Part shown: positions 22,448 to 33,375 of the stretch, piece by piece
How the letters are laid out: every line of letters begins with the position of its first letter
Numbering within the stretch: the first letter of the stretch is position 1
Assembly (NCBI RefSeq): GCF_026151205.1
Contig: NC_087080.1
Location: forward strand, 1,668,879 to 1,732,878
DNA: 64,000 bases
DNA from: Bolinopsis microptera
Lineage: Eukaryota > Ctenophora > Tentaculata > Lobata > Bolinopsidae
Reading direction: 5' to 3'
Position numbers and translations under genes: made by a program
The notes under the pieces: generated by a model
What the model saw: the letters and a program-made list of their open reading frames with translations, nothing else
Told to the model about the DNA's origin: nothing
Database searches by the model: none

Positions 22448-24311
22448 TCAACCATCTTCTAACTTCTTCCACTCCTCCCTATCTAAAGCTAAAAATCTAA
22501 GGTCTTCGAAATCAGTCAAATTCTTAAGTCTAATATCAAGATTTCTACTAGTCAAGTCTTTTCTAATAACATCTAATAAGTTTAAACATGGTCTACCCCG
22601 TCTCCCTTCCATAAAAATATCAGAATTTATAGCAAATAACATAGAGGTGTATGCTGGTGAGTCTTCCTGTCCTCTTAAGATATGTCCTAACATTCTCCAT
22701 CGAAACTTAGAGACTCTCACAGACAAGGGAGTGACATAACAACGAGCATAGAGTGCCTCATTAGAAATAACCCCAGTAGGCCATCTGATGTTGAGGATTC
22801 TTCGGAGGTGTTTGCGATGAGCAATATCAAGTTCATTCAACGAAGCTAGTGGTGCAGCCCAGGAGTTGCAGTTGTAGAGTAGAATAGAGACTACTTGTGC
22901 CTCGTAGATTTTGATCTTCCTTTGGACTGAAATCTTGCTCTTCATCCAAACTTTCTGAAATTTACTAAAGGCGACATTACCAAGGAATATTCGATTCTTG
23001 ATATCCTTAACAGTGCACATCAACGATCCTAAAGTTTTGTTAGAGCGCCACTCTTCATCACCTCTATACACTTTTCCAACAATCACCTTGCGTTTAACAG
23101 TGGGTTTAGGATCTGCTAAATAAAAATGGACAAATTCAGTCTTGGAAGAATTGATATGAAGGTCCCACTGCTGGAATATATCTTTAGCGATAGGAAGCAT
23201 TTCTTTGAGTGGAGCAAGTTCAGTGTTATTAAAGTCAATATCATCAGAGTATCCTGTTTCGAGTGGCATGAATTCTTCTGAGATAGGAGGATTAGGGATT
23301 GGATGATTCACTGGGTAAGGTGTTGATGATACTTGGGAGAGTACAGATCTGAGGTGAATAAGTGCAGCGGCTTCAACAACAGTAAATAGATTACCTGATA
23401 GTGCATCTCCTTGAAATGCTCCAGTTGTGCTTTGGAACTCAATTGATACAGTATTATTGACTTTTACTTTCAACACTGTGTTTGATAGTAGGAGCCGTAC
23501 CATCCTAATTTCATCACTAGTACAGCCAGCATCTTCAAGAACATTGAGTACTGTTTCTCTGCTGATGGTGTCAAAGGCACTTGACATGTCTATACTCATT
23601 CTGTGGTAGCTCCAATGCTTTCTAAGTACCACTGAGGTTAGCATACGTTGAGACCAAATTATATCGCCACAACTTCTACCTCTCTTGTAAGCACTTTGTG
23701 TAGGACCGGTGTACTGATCTAGCTTGCCTTGGATACGTTTTAGGGTAATCATTGACAGTAATTTTCTGGAGCAGTTTGAGAGGGTGAGAGGTCTGATGTT
23801 TGCTGCTGGACCAAGTGGTTTCTTAGGCTTTTGGAGTGGAGTAATGTTGCCTTTTCCAATAGATGTTATGGTGGTGTTTGTTTCAAATGCGGTATTTATA
23901 CAGTCTGCATATTTCTGAAATACACTTCTGTTTGCATACTTAATCAATTCACTTGGGATATCATCAGGCCCAGTGGCTCTACCATTCTTCAAAGCTTTAG
24001 CAGCTATCTCAACTTCAATAGCGGTAATAGGGTCAGCGAGAGGACTAGGTTGATCAAAGAAAGTGTCAATAGGCTCAACTGTATGTTTTGCAGTGAACTT
24101 CTCTTCAAAGTGGTTCTTTAGTGTAGCAGCTTTTCCAGTGTCTGTACCTATGAAGTTAGAGTTTTCATCATGCACACTTATGGTTGGAGCACGTTTGATA
24201 CCTGCTAGTTGGCGAGTGGCTGCAAAGTATGCTCTAGAACTGTCAGTTTCGTTTATCTCTTCAGCAAGAGTGTCTGCATGCTCTTCTTGAAGGAGCTTGA
24301 TTCTCTTACGA
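22448..24311 (-). CDS. LINE ORF, reverse-transcriptase half
   Basis: This is the C-terminal part of the LINE protein. Motifs in order: GPDDIPSELIKYAN (RT motif 1), NIRPLTLSNCSRKLL (2a), SAYKRGRS, MSIDMSSAFDTISRE (motif A, catalytic Asp), GAFQGDALSG (motif B), GYSDDIDF (motif C; the usual YADD is YSDD), then a thumb and the RTE-style tail with HLRRILNIRWP and RWRMLGHILRG. All catalytic aspartates are present and no stop interrupts the frame. An apparent Met 22 residues upstream of the LINE sequence comes from the inserted element and is not the native start. With the insertion in place the protein cannot be made as one piece. Confidence 0.85.
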
Positions 24312-24346
24312 AGGCCCCGTGACAGCATGGACATTTTTTCGTAATT

Positions 24347-24560
24347 CGCATCTTTTGGCGTTAAGCTTAACTCCAAAAGATGCGATTTGACGTCGTGTCA
24401 AATAATTTTGACTTGAAATAATCGAGATTTATCCCCAAATTGCATCTTTTGGCGCTAAGCTTAACGCCAAAAGATGCCGTTTGACGGATAAAGTCGTAAA
24501 ATCTTAAAATGCGTTTTCAAATGGCATCTTTTTGAGTTAACCTTAACCCCAAAAGATGCG
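24347..24560. repeat. Subterminal palindromes, left side (three copies)
   Basis: Near-perfect palindromes at 24347-24384, 24442-24477 and 24524-24560. Each is GCATCTTTTGGCG, TTAAGCTTAA, then the inverted half ending CCAAAAGATGC. Each could fold into an 18-bp stem. Confidence 0.85.
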
Positions 24561-24939
24561 ATTTGGGAAATACTTTCGCGCGAAATTTCAAAATTCTTCT
24601 TCCGAATTCTTGAATTGCTGCATTTTGCAAATCAGCTGATATTTGTAACTTTAAAAAATAACTGTAACTTATATATTTATACAGGTCCCCGGTTTAACAA
24701 GCATTCAGGATAGAACCAGCAGCGGTTAATGACACTGAAACAGAGATGAAACACAGTAAGAACAGCAGAAAGAGTGGAGTGCGATAAATATCTTCTTTTC
24801 TTCTGCAGTCTGCACTGGTTACTGATACTGATTACTGGAATCGGTTATCTAATCGAAGCCTAGCCTCTTTGTAACTGGCAAGTGATTTTCCGGATTCAAT
24901 TTTCAGATAGTCCTTTTTAGCTAGTCGTGAATTCCGTCT

Positions 24940-26266
24940 TTACTCCATTGTATTTGTACACTGTACAGACAGTTCTAATTAAATGCAGAAGAGTTGTTCC
25001 CACTTCCCAATTACAATCATGACCAACTCGAAATTGAGGATTGTATGCGGTACTAATTTCTGTAAAATAAGCACGGTTCATGTCTTGCAAAAATATAGTG
25101 ATCAAAATTTTAGTCCACGTAACACAGCAGTGGCGTGCATCCTAGAGCGCCAGCATTGAAGCCGACGATCGCATGTTCAACTCTGCGTACTGGCATGTTA
25201 ATTTTTTTGCTCAGATCACTCTGAGCAAAATCATTTTTCATGATAAATATAACATAAACAAAACTGACACGGGCCTTGCTAGGTAACTCGAGCAGCGGTA
25301 ATTTGCCGATGAATTTTAGCAAGCTAGTGAATAAGTAGATAGTGTATTAAAGATACAAAGATAGTAATCTTGATTTAACCTGGATTTCAGCTATTTTGGT
25401 ATGGGCGTGGCCCCTGGGAGTGGCCTGAGTGGGTTGGGAGGTTGAAACTTGATTTTTCTGATGGTTTGGGACAGGAACTAACTATTTAAACCCCTAAACC
25501 TGTTACAAATACCCCGGAACATAAATCCCCTACAGGGGTAAACATTTTAAAACTTGATTTGACCTGGATTTCAGCTATTTTGGGATGGGCGTGGCCCCTG
25601 GGATTGGCCTGAGTGGGTTGGGAGGTCAAAACTTGATTTTTTCTGATGGGTTGGGACAGGAACTAACTATTTAAACCCCTAAACCTGTTACAAATACCCC
25701 GGAACATAAATCCCCTACAGGGGTCAAATCCCCTACAAATCCCCTACAAAAATCAAGGAAACGTGCTAGTTGTATTAGATATGATTGATAGACTATTTAC
25801 CTTTACTTGATCCCTTCCTATTAGTAAGTATCACTATGCTATCTTTGTATCTTAAATACACTATCTACTTATTCACTAGCTTGCTAAAATTCATCGGCAA
25901 ATTACCGCTGCTCGAGTTATCTAGCAAGGCCCATGTCAGTTTTGTTTATGTTATATTTATCATGAAAAATGATTTTGCTCAGAGTGATCTGAGCAAAAAA
26001 ATTAACATGCCAGCAAGCCGAATTGAACATGCGAATTGCGATCGTCGGCTTCAATGCTGGCGCTCTAGGATGCACGCCACTGCTGTGTTATTTGGACTAA
26101 AATTTTGATGACTATATTTTTGCAAGACATGAACCGTGCTTATTTTACAGAAATTAGTACCGCATACAATCCTCAATTTCGAGTTGGTCATGATTGTAAT
26201 TGGGAAGTGGGAACAACTCTTCTGCATTTAATTAGAACTGTCTGTACAGTGTACAAATACAATTGG
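24940..26266. repeat. Inner inverted repeat with ~420-bp arms around a duplicated spacer
   Basis: Left arm about 24940-25362, right arm about 25838-26266, highly similar in inverted orientation. The spacer holds two ~182-bp direct copies (25368-25550, 25551-25735) that contain ACCTGGATTTCAGC and AAATACCCCGGAACATAAAT. Mirror-image open frames of 70-107 codons lie in each arm; I do not recognise them, and they end independently, so I do not call a gene. Confidence 0.75.
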
Positions 26267-26569
26267 GTAAATACAAAGGTTGTGTACACTACTGTGCTGA
26301 TATGGAAAACTCCCGACTAGACTATATGTTGCTACAATTCATTCGGGGGCGTGGATGAGGTTTGTAATTTAGCTATTTAGGCATTTGCTTTTGACTGATT
26401 TATCTTCTGGACAGTTCTTGGAACATTGGAAGTTCAATAAAAATCAGTGCAGTAGAGGAGTAAACTTGCACGAGAGTTAAAATGGTACTATTATAATCTG
26501 TGTTGTCAGGTAAGATTTCAGTTTTAACTTTTTAGTGGCGTTTTCAATCAAGATAAACTCCCCTTAAAT

Positions 26570-26915
26570 CGCATCTTTTAGGGTTAAGCTTAACTCAAAA
26601 AGATGCGTTTTAGCGACGCATTATAAAATTTTCAAAATATTTGTAAAACCGCATCTTTTGGCGTTAAGCTTAACTCCAAAAGATGCGATTTAGCGACGCG
26701 TTATAAAATTTTCAAAATATTTCTTAAACCGCATCTTTTTGAGTTAACGACACGAATTACGATTCTAGCTTTCGGTTTAAAGCGCATCTTTTGGCGTTAA
26801 GACTAACTCCAAAAGATGCGAGTAAAGAATCGAAAGATGCACGTTCACGACTCGGGTTTTTTAAGAAATTTTAGCGTAGAAATGCATCTTTTGAGCTTAA
26901 GCAGGCATCTTTTTT
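26570..26915. repeat. Subterminal palindromes, right side
   Basis: Palindromes at 26570-26607, 26650-26687 and 26783-26820, the same type as on the left, plus half-copies near 26731 and 26884. Between the first two the sequence GCGACGCRTTATAAAATTTTC is itself repeated, indicating that the array grew by tandem duplication. Confidence 0.85.
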
Positions 26916-26951
26916 GCGCCAAAGCGCAATGTCCAGGGTGTCACGGGGCCT

Positions 26952-28255
26952 TTACGAGTGTCATTTTGAATACGATTGATTTTGGTACGTATAACTGATC
27001 TATCTTCAGAGGTGTTGTTCTGATTGATTAGAGCTTGTAGAACTTTCTTTTCATCAGACATCTCTCGAATTTCAAGGTCATTACAAAAGTTTTTAGGGCG
27101 TTTCCTAGGAAGGTATCCAATACTAACCTCAGCAGCTTTATGTACATTGTGAAACAAACTATTCATTTCTTCCTCAGGGTTAGGATTAACAGGGCTGTCT
27201 GTTAGAATATCATTCAATGTGTTGTTGTAATGCATTTTAGCAGCAGGATTACTGACAAGGGTTGTGATATCAAAATGCATTTTAGGTTTCTGTTTGGGGA
27301 AGACAAGGTGAGCGTCACTGAAGTTGAAACGTGTAATAACAATTTTGTGATCAGATTTAACAAGAGTACCCCCATAACTTCGAGAATTCACTAAAAGTTT
27401 CTTCAATCGACTGCTACATAGGACATAGTCAATTTGAGAGTAGTAGGGTAAAGTGCGATGTGAGTTTTTAGGAGCTGAGTAGTCTTTCATAAAACCAATT
27501 CTTGTTGTTATATGACGGACAGGGTGCTGGAAGCTAGTGTTGCAAGCAAAAAGTTTTTTATCAACAAGAAAATTAAGAAGATGCTCTCCATTTGAATTCC
27601 TCTTTCCAGACCCATACATACCCATAAAGTCATTATACCCGAAAACAATATCTGAATGAGACAATTTACCGAGTCGAGAGTTGAAATCTCCAAGAATATA
27701 TAAGTCCCAACTTGATGGGATATCAACAGCTTTGCCAAGAAACTTGTAGAAATAATCACGTCTCTGCGGATACTTATCACAATTTACTTGAGTGTGTCCA
27801 TAGGCATTGATAACACGGCAAAGTCTTGGTTTACCTGATTTACTTGGTATCTCAAGATCTAGATAAGCAACCCTGTCACTGATACTGTTGTAACACTTGA
27901 TGTAGTTGGTATAGACTGAATTTACAAGAAAACCAATACCTGCTTGCCACTTATTGTCAAATTGCTGAAAGTTTATGAAGCGATATTTGTGTGATTTCCC
28001 ATCATCATCTGTAAAATGCAAAACTGAATCCTCAAAGTGACGACATTTTGTTTCTTGCACAGCGAGAATGTCTATTTTACGATAATAGCAATCTCTCAAA
28101 AGTTCATCCCGTTTAACTGGAGAAGTAATACCCAGGACATTAAAAGTAGCTAGAGTGAAGATTAGTGCTGTGCTTCTTCTTTTGCGTTCTGATGTAGATA
28201 ATCTACTCTGTACGTTGCCGCCAGAGCATCTGCCGAAATCACTCGAACAGACCAT
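26952..28255 (-). CDS. LINE ORF, AP-endonuclease half
   Basis: Starting at the ATG at 28253-28255 the frame gives an apurinic endonuclease-like (EEP) domain: TLATFNVLG (Asn), LAVQETKC (Glu), GIGFLVNS, LYILGDFNSRLG (Asp, Asn), SQIDYVLC, and KSDHKIVITRF (Asp-His pair). These are the metal-binding and catalytic residues used to nick target DNA before reverse transcription. The frame runs into the inserted element after NRIQNDTRK and stops 18 residues inside it. The reverse-transcriptase half resumes in the same frame beyond the insertion. About 30 residues precede the nuclease domain, with no gag-like ORF upstream. Confidence 0.85.
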
Positions 28256-28259
28256 CCTA

Positions 28260-29144
28260 ATTTTATTTTTATAACTCGAATAAAATGAAGAAAGCCAAAT
28301 ACAATTTTTTATAAAAAGTATGTAATGTAATGTTATAAAATAAAACTTTTAAAATTAAATTAAACGTTGCCTGGCGCGTCATTCCTTTTTTGCTTTGAAG
28401 ATTCATTAAATATTTTACATAGTTTGCTAATTAATTTGCATTATATTTTATGAAATGTTTTACATCTTTTTATTCTGTAAAATATGCTAAATGAAATTTC
28501 TTGTTTCATTGAATTTTTTGTTTCATTGAGATCCTTCTTTTCAGGTGAACACTTAGACTTACATTTCAAATTTAGAGCCACAAGGCCAATTTAATTGTAT
28601 ATTAATGTACTACATTTTTGACGGTTTCATTTAGGGTCATTGTGATTTTATGTTTATATTGTTTGAATACTTTTTATTTTACTTTATGGTGAATTACACA
28701 TGAATCATAAATGAAGACATTTCTGATCGAACTTTTGAACAGGAAATGTATAGTTGTTATGAAAGTTTTGTATCCACTCAGTTTCCTTCAAACCAATTAG
28801 ACCCGTTCGTAAATTATCATCTGATTAGAAAATAGGTTCAGAGGAAAAAGTTGCAGCACTGGAGGCTGACGGACCAAAAAAGCAGTGCCACACGGTTTGA
28901 CACTTCATCAAATATTCTCATTAAATTATTTAATCTCGTCCTTGACACTGGTTTACGAAAACGCTGCAACAATATGTTAGGATAATTTGCAGTTTTGCTG
29001 AAGGGCATAAATAATTTGTTTCACTTACTATACTTTGGTTTATTATTGCAATTCATGTCATCACTTATTTTAAGGTAACTAAGATGTGTTACAGAAGTAT
29101 GTGGCCGAAATCATAGGACTCTAAGCTGTTTACATCAAGTTACG
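28260..29144. other. Non-coding between the LINE and the peptidase gene
   Basis: AT-rich, with no recognised feature. It must contain the promoter of the plus-strand peptidase gene; no TATA box can be singled out. Confidence 0.4.
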
Positions 29145-30898
29145 ATGAGACGTTGTAGTATAGCTATTGGCGCTGGAGCAACATTGGTCTTGTCCCAATT
29201 GTTCCATGTATCTGGAAGATCAATGTCTCCAACAATTAACAGAGAAGGACGTGACTCCCTCTTACTATTGAACAAGATATCAAGTTGGTTTGGGATGTAC
29301 ACCCCAAAAGTCAACGATGTTGTAGTTTTTGTGAAGCCAGGGGTTAATAAAAAATCAGTTGTTAAAAGAGTCTTGGCTACAAGTGGTCATTCAATCGTGG
29401 CCCGGGATGGAAATGTGATCCTTGTCAAACCTGGTAAGCAACCTGTTCTGTATTTCAGCTCCATTTAATGTTAAGATGGAACACAATTGAACTAATTGGC
29501 TGAGATGGATTAGTGCTCACAGAATGATTAATACACTGAGGAGCAATTTGTAATTATAAGAATGATAACGTTTCCTATCATTGTTACTCATATTAAGGTT
29601 AAATATTTTTTATGTCTATGTAGCGCAATGAATACTAAGGGTTGTGAGAGTTATTCAGAGTAATGATAAAACGGATGATTGATTATTTACTCCGTACTTT
29701 GCACTATTTTATCTTCATTCAGTAATTTTCTTGAACTTGATAGTCAATTAATTTCATACATAATTTGTTCTGTGATATCAAATTACACTCAGGTCATTTT
29801 TGGGCTGTGGGTGACAATCAAAAGTGCTCTGTCGACAGCAACGATTATGGTCAGGTTCCTACAGAGGCTCTGATTGGTAAATGTTTGTGGATTTTACCTC
29901 TGCACTTACAGTTTTTAAAACGATGTGTTGGACTGCTGTGAAGTTCAATTGACGTTAATTAACATAAAATCGGAAAGCTGAGTTTACAGCTAGTGTCAAA
30001 ACTCTATTTACTGCATGAAAATTGTGTAGATATTTATTTTATTTGTATCAAATCCTTTATTTTTACATTATTTATAACATGATCATTAAATCATATATTA
30101 CAGTGGTATGGCAAGTTTCCGCCAACATGGCTCCAATCGAATAATGATAAAAAACATAATACAGTGATTAAAGTATTTTTCATGATACAGTAAAACCCTG
30201 AATTACTGTGCCCTAATTTACCGCGCCCCGATTTACCTCAAACCCTGATTTACCGCGGCCATCTCCTTTCCCCAAATAAGGCTTAACATGTACATTGTTA
30301 AATAAAACAAACCCCTGATTTACCGCAAACCCTGATTTACCGCAGATATTTCCTTTTCCCAAACTCAGCGGTAAATGGGGTTTTACTGTAATTGGTGATG
30401 TCACAGTAAACTGATTTCGTTTTTTTTAAACAACTATTGTATTTTAGTTTTAAAATGATGATGCTACTCGGGTTTAAATAATTTATTTCTTATCAACCAA
30501 ATGGAAAATGGTTTTATGTTTCCATTTTAAATAAGAATACATGTTAAAAAATCATCTATTCATTTCATTTCAAAGATTGCTTCAATGTGAATTTTTTCTT
30601 CTTTCATAGTTATTCTTCCATATAAATAGTAATTTAAGTTGCAAATCAGTTAAATCCTAGTACATGTACCAATTTCAAATAAGCAACTTCTGAATAGGCA
30701 ATAGATTATATAGACCATTCCTCTAGCTTAATATCGTATATTATTTACGTATATATCGTATATAAAGATCTGAAATTGTATGCTTTTTTGTTGATACTCT
30801 TTTAATATTGGCTGATAAAATTTGTATATATATATTCCTGTTCAGTTAGCTCAACTCATGGCGTTACATGTGCAAGAGATAAAGAAGCCAGGACATGA
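29145..30898 (+). CDS. IMMP2L: Mitochondrial inner-membrane peptidase subunit (S26 family), three exons
   Basis: Exons 29145-29433, 29793-29876 and 30846-30898 join in phase to 141 residues. An N-terminal hydrophobic segment (residues 5-20) is followed by GRSMSPTI, where Ser26 is the expected nucleophile, then VVVFVKPG and SVVKRVLA with the general-base Lys74. Exon 2 supplies GHFWAVGDNQKCSVDSNDYG, matching the GHxWxxGDN..S.DS..YG signature of mitochondrial inner-membrane peptidases. The enzyme removes sorting signals from intermembrane-space proteins. The LLLLNK spacing after the Ser motif resembles subunit 2 more than subunit 1, but the distinction is tentative. The last exon, with stop at 30896, is the least certain; the protein is shorter than the ~175 residues usual for subunit 2. 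Confidence 0.85.
30188..30388. mobile_element. 201-bp Tc1/mariner-type MITE in the peptidase intron
   Basis: The ends are CAGTAAAACCCTG and, inverted, CAGTAAAACCCCA, with TA on both outer sides (30186-30187, 30389-30390). The body repeats CCCTGATTTACCGC several times. This is the standard build of a mariner-derived MITE. It has no coding capacity. Confidence 0.8.
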
Positions 30899-32340
30899 GT
30901 CAGGTAACGTTACTGTCAGAACTTGTACAAATCCTTCCATTAAGATGTGTCAATCAGGCGGAGGGGAAGTAATGGGGTTCTCATGAAGACTATGCAGGAG
31001 GAGTCTACCCCACAACTGCAGATCATCCGTGTAGGTAAACACTGCAAAAGGGAATAGGTACTCAACACACTGATGCTGACAAGATATGGAGGATTAGAGC
31101 AGAGGTAGGACAAGAGTTCTGCAACGTTACGGTTAAGTGTTGAGCAGATTGTGTGGTCGACAAGTCCTGCAACAACTCTGTCCCATATACAAGAAGAATT
31201 GTTGGATAATGCACCTCAAAGGTAGATTTTCATTACTTACACTTACTGCTGGTACTATTTATTGCCAGTTCTACTCAGTTAAACAAAAATTTCAGTCAAA
31301 CAAAAATTTCAATTTTATGCCATTTATTACAGATTAAACAATTTTACAATAAATCAATTTGATATTTAAAGGAATCCTAATTCAATGTGTAGTATGGTTG
31401 TCACTCTTTAAATAGATTAGATATAGGTTGACGGGGCAAAGGAGTGTGCGTGCTGTTTGCTATTGCTCACACCAAACGGCAACCTAGTAAATGTTACTAC
31501 TTCTACTTGTAATGCAATTTATTATTTTTCACATTTAGAACAGACAGGCCCTCAGCTCTTCAAATTCACTCCTACATATTATTGTATACACACTATCCCA
31601 TTCAGGTGCCACTTGAAACTGTTCCACGTGCGACAAAGCAGCAAGACAGGATTTCTGTAACGTTACGGTCAACAAACCAGTTTTCTGCTACTGACAAGGT
31701 TTGGAGGAATACCTACCGTAGCTAGCTAACATGCTGTTGTAACGTGGTTACCGCTGGAGTAAAAAAACCTACTTGCTCTTCCACAACATTCGTCAGGTAA
31801 TTATAGATTAGTACACACAGCGTTATTATCTAAGGTAAACTATGAACAAATCACAATAAGACAGCGTTCACATATTACGTCAAGCCATTTTTACACCCCT
31901 CCGTCAGCTATTGACAGCATTAAGCAACCCCCCCGGCCCCCCCCCCCCCCTTCTTCTACATTGGTGTAATATAGAAATAATAACGTACATTATTCCGTAC
32001 AATGTCTTGGGGAGACACGTATAACGTGCAGAGCCAAGAATAAAACATGAAACTCTAACATCGGAGACGAAATGCTCGATTGTATCAGTTTGTTTACATC
32101 CAAATAAGGAGATAACATTGCCTGGTAGGTTGAAACATGTCTGTGAGTAGATACCTGCCCTTAGCTGTATCACATCAATACGAAACTCTGAATACAGTTA
32201 CCTGATGCTATTGCTAACCTGTTTACTCCGCTTATATATAGCCAGTAGATCCAGAGGAAGGCATAATTTTCGAGTAATCATAACCCGGTGACTAAGTTAC
32301 TCTTTATTCTTGGGACGTTTACTCGTATATTCAGCACAAT
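30899..32340. other. Non-coding, with the first TAACGTTACGGTCA motifs
   Basis: Contains motif copies at 30905, 31122 and 31658 (see the separate entry) and a C-rich run at 31929-31950. No gene was recognised; the open frames at 31137-31660 have no domain. Confidence 0.4.
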
Positions 32341-32728
32341 TCACAATAGTGACTTTAATATATAATTAAGAGTACTAGCCTGCTGATTTATCGCGGCTGT
32401 TCTCATCTGAAACTATGCTTGGTGTACCTCGTTGGGATAGTATAGGAATTCTGGTTCCTATAGTTGGGAATGAGGTAGTTGTCTGTTCACAGATCGCCCT
32501 CTAAACTTACAAGGAAATATTTCCTGAAGATCCTTGGTATTATATTAGTAACATTTGACAGAGCATGGTGTGGAGTGAGCTATGTGCCCATCCTTGGAGA
32601 ACCCGGTGGATGTCCTTGCTGTACGGCAGTGTTAAACAAGGAACTGAAACCGAGGGGTTCCGTTCAGGCCCTTCACACTTTGTTTCTGTCTTGTTCTAAT
32701 GTACCGTCACAATAGTGACTTTAATATG
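32341..32728 (-). repeat. Inverted copy of the ~387-bp satellite
   Basis: Matches the units at 20191-20850 in reverse orientation. The TCACAATAGTGACTTTAATA edge appears at both ends (32341 and 32707), so this is one unit of 366 bp plus the beginning of the next. Confidence 0.8.
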
Positions 32729-32744
32729 TAACAATGTTACGTTC

Positions 32745-33375
32745 GAGCAACTGCACCTAACACCACCCAACAACCAATTAGAACCCGTAGGGCGGACCCA
32801 ACATTTAATGTTCAGGTTTCCCTGAATTCGGGCTGGCCTCGTGAGGTCTGCGTTGCAAATAGCGGAGATGCCATCGACCGTACCTCGGCATCCGTGCCTA
32901 TCTCACTACGAGATAGCCGGATTGTCGGGGACATTATAATCTCCTCGTCTGTGACGGGAGCTCACAGAGCGCAGTGACAGAGCTGCTCGGGACCAGGGAC
33001 GACCTTACAGTCGTAACTTGGCCCATGCAGCGACGTTACGCATTCGAAGGTCCCGGGTACCTCACCAACCGGACATGCCTGCCGATTCTCTAACATTTGT
33101 GTCGATAAATCTAGGGGGCTGTAGCCGACAGTGTACGTGGATGTTAATGAGGCTGGCCATACCTTTCTAGGTAGGAATGGCTATAAACTCAAGACAAAAC
33201 TTCTGTCACGCTGCGACCAGCCAAGACAGCAGTCAGCTCACTAAGGTGACTGACTCACTCTGGCCATTTCGTATGGCCAGAGCTCGAGGACCCCATCTTC
33301 GAACACAAACCCATTAATTTTACCAATTAAAACACCCGCTATCCTTGGGGCGGCCAAAAAATCGGCAAAAACTTA
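32745..33375. other. GC-rich block of unknown nature
   Basis: About 600 bases with far higher GC than the surroundings and no sustained open frame on either strand. It includes a hairpin, TCTGGCCATTTCGTATGGCC followed by AGA (33276-33298). It begins directly after the satellite. It may be part of a retroelement leader or a structured non-coding RNA; I could not match it to a tRNA, 5S or large rRNA. Confidence 0.45.

Larger units (their letters stand above)
24312..26951. mobile_element. 2640-bp foldback-type DNA element inserted in the LINE, TSD TTACGA
   Basis: Direct repeats TTACGA at 24306-24311 and 26952-26957 flank it. Ends are inverted copies: AGGCCCCGTGACAGCATGG at the left and AGGCCCCGTGACACCCTGG for the right end read inward, both followed by ACATT. 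Deleting the element and one repeat restores the LINE frame exactly. Inside both ends lie arrays of ~38-bp palindromes, then non-repetitive sequence, then a second, inner pair of ~420-bp inverted arms. No transposase is recognised, so it is probably non-autonomous. A 6-bp duplication does not point to a single superfamily. Confidence 0.8.
22345..28259 (-). mobile_element. Full-length RTE-like LINE, interrupted by another element
   Basis: On the minus strand the element runs from about 28259 to the (TAC)n tail at 22345-22362. TTTATTTTTATA occurs just outside both ends (about 22332 and 28263), a likely target duplication. After removing the 2640-bp insertion (24312-26951) and one copy of TTACGA, the reading frame from 28255 to 22448 is 3162 bases with no stop, 1053 residues: a single ORF of endonuclease plus reverse transcriptase. 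That size, the short 5' leader and a simple-repeat 3' tail fit the RTE group; clade placement is from memory of family features and not from a tree. Confidence 0.85.

Noticed and set aside
24917..26320. Mirror-image frames such as IFLQDMNRAYFTEISTAYNP in both inner arms
   Set aside because: They are short, have no recognised domain, and occur in both arms only because the arms are inverted copies. Kept as repeat, not as gene.
32745..33375. tRNA- or 5S-derived SINE promoter
   Set aside because: A TTCGAA box resembling a B box exists, but no A box was found at the right distance on either strand.
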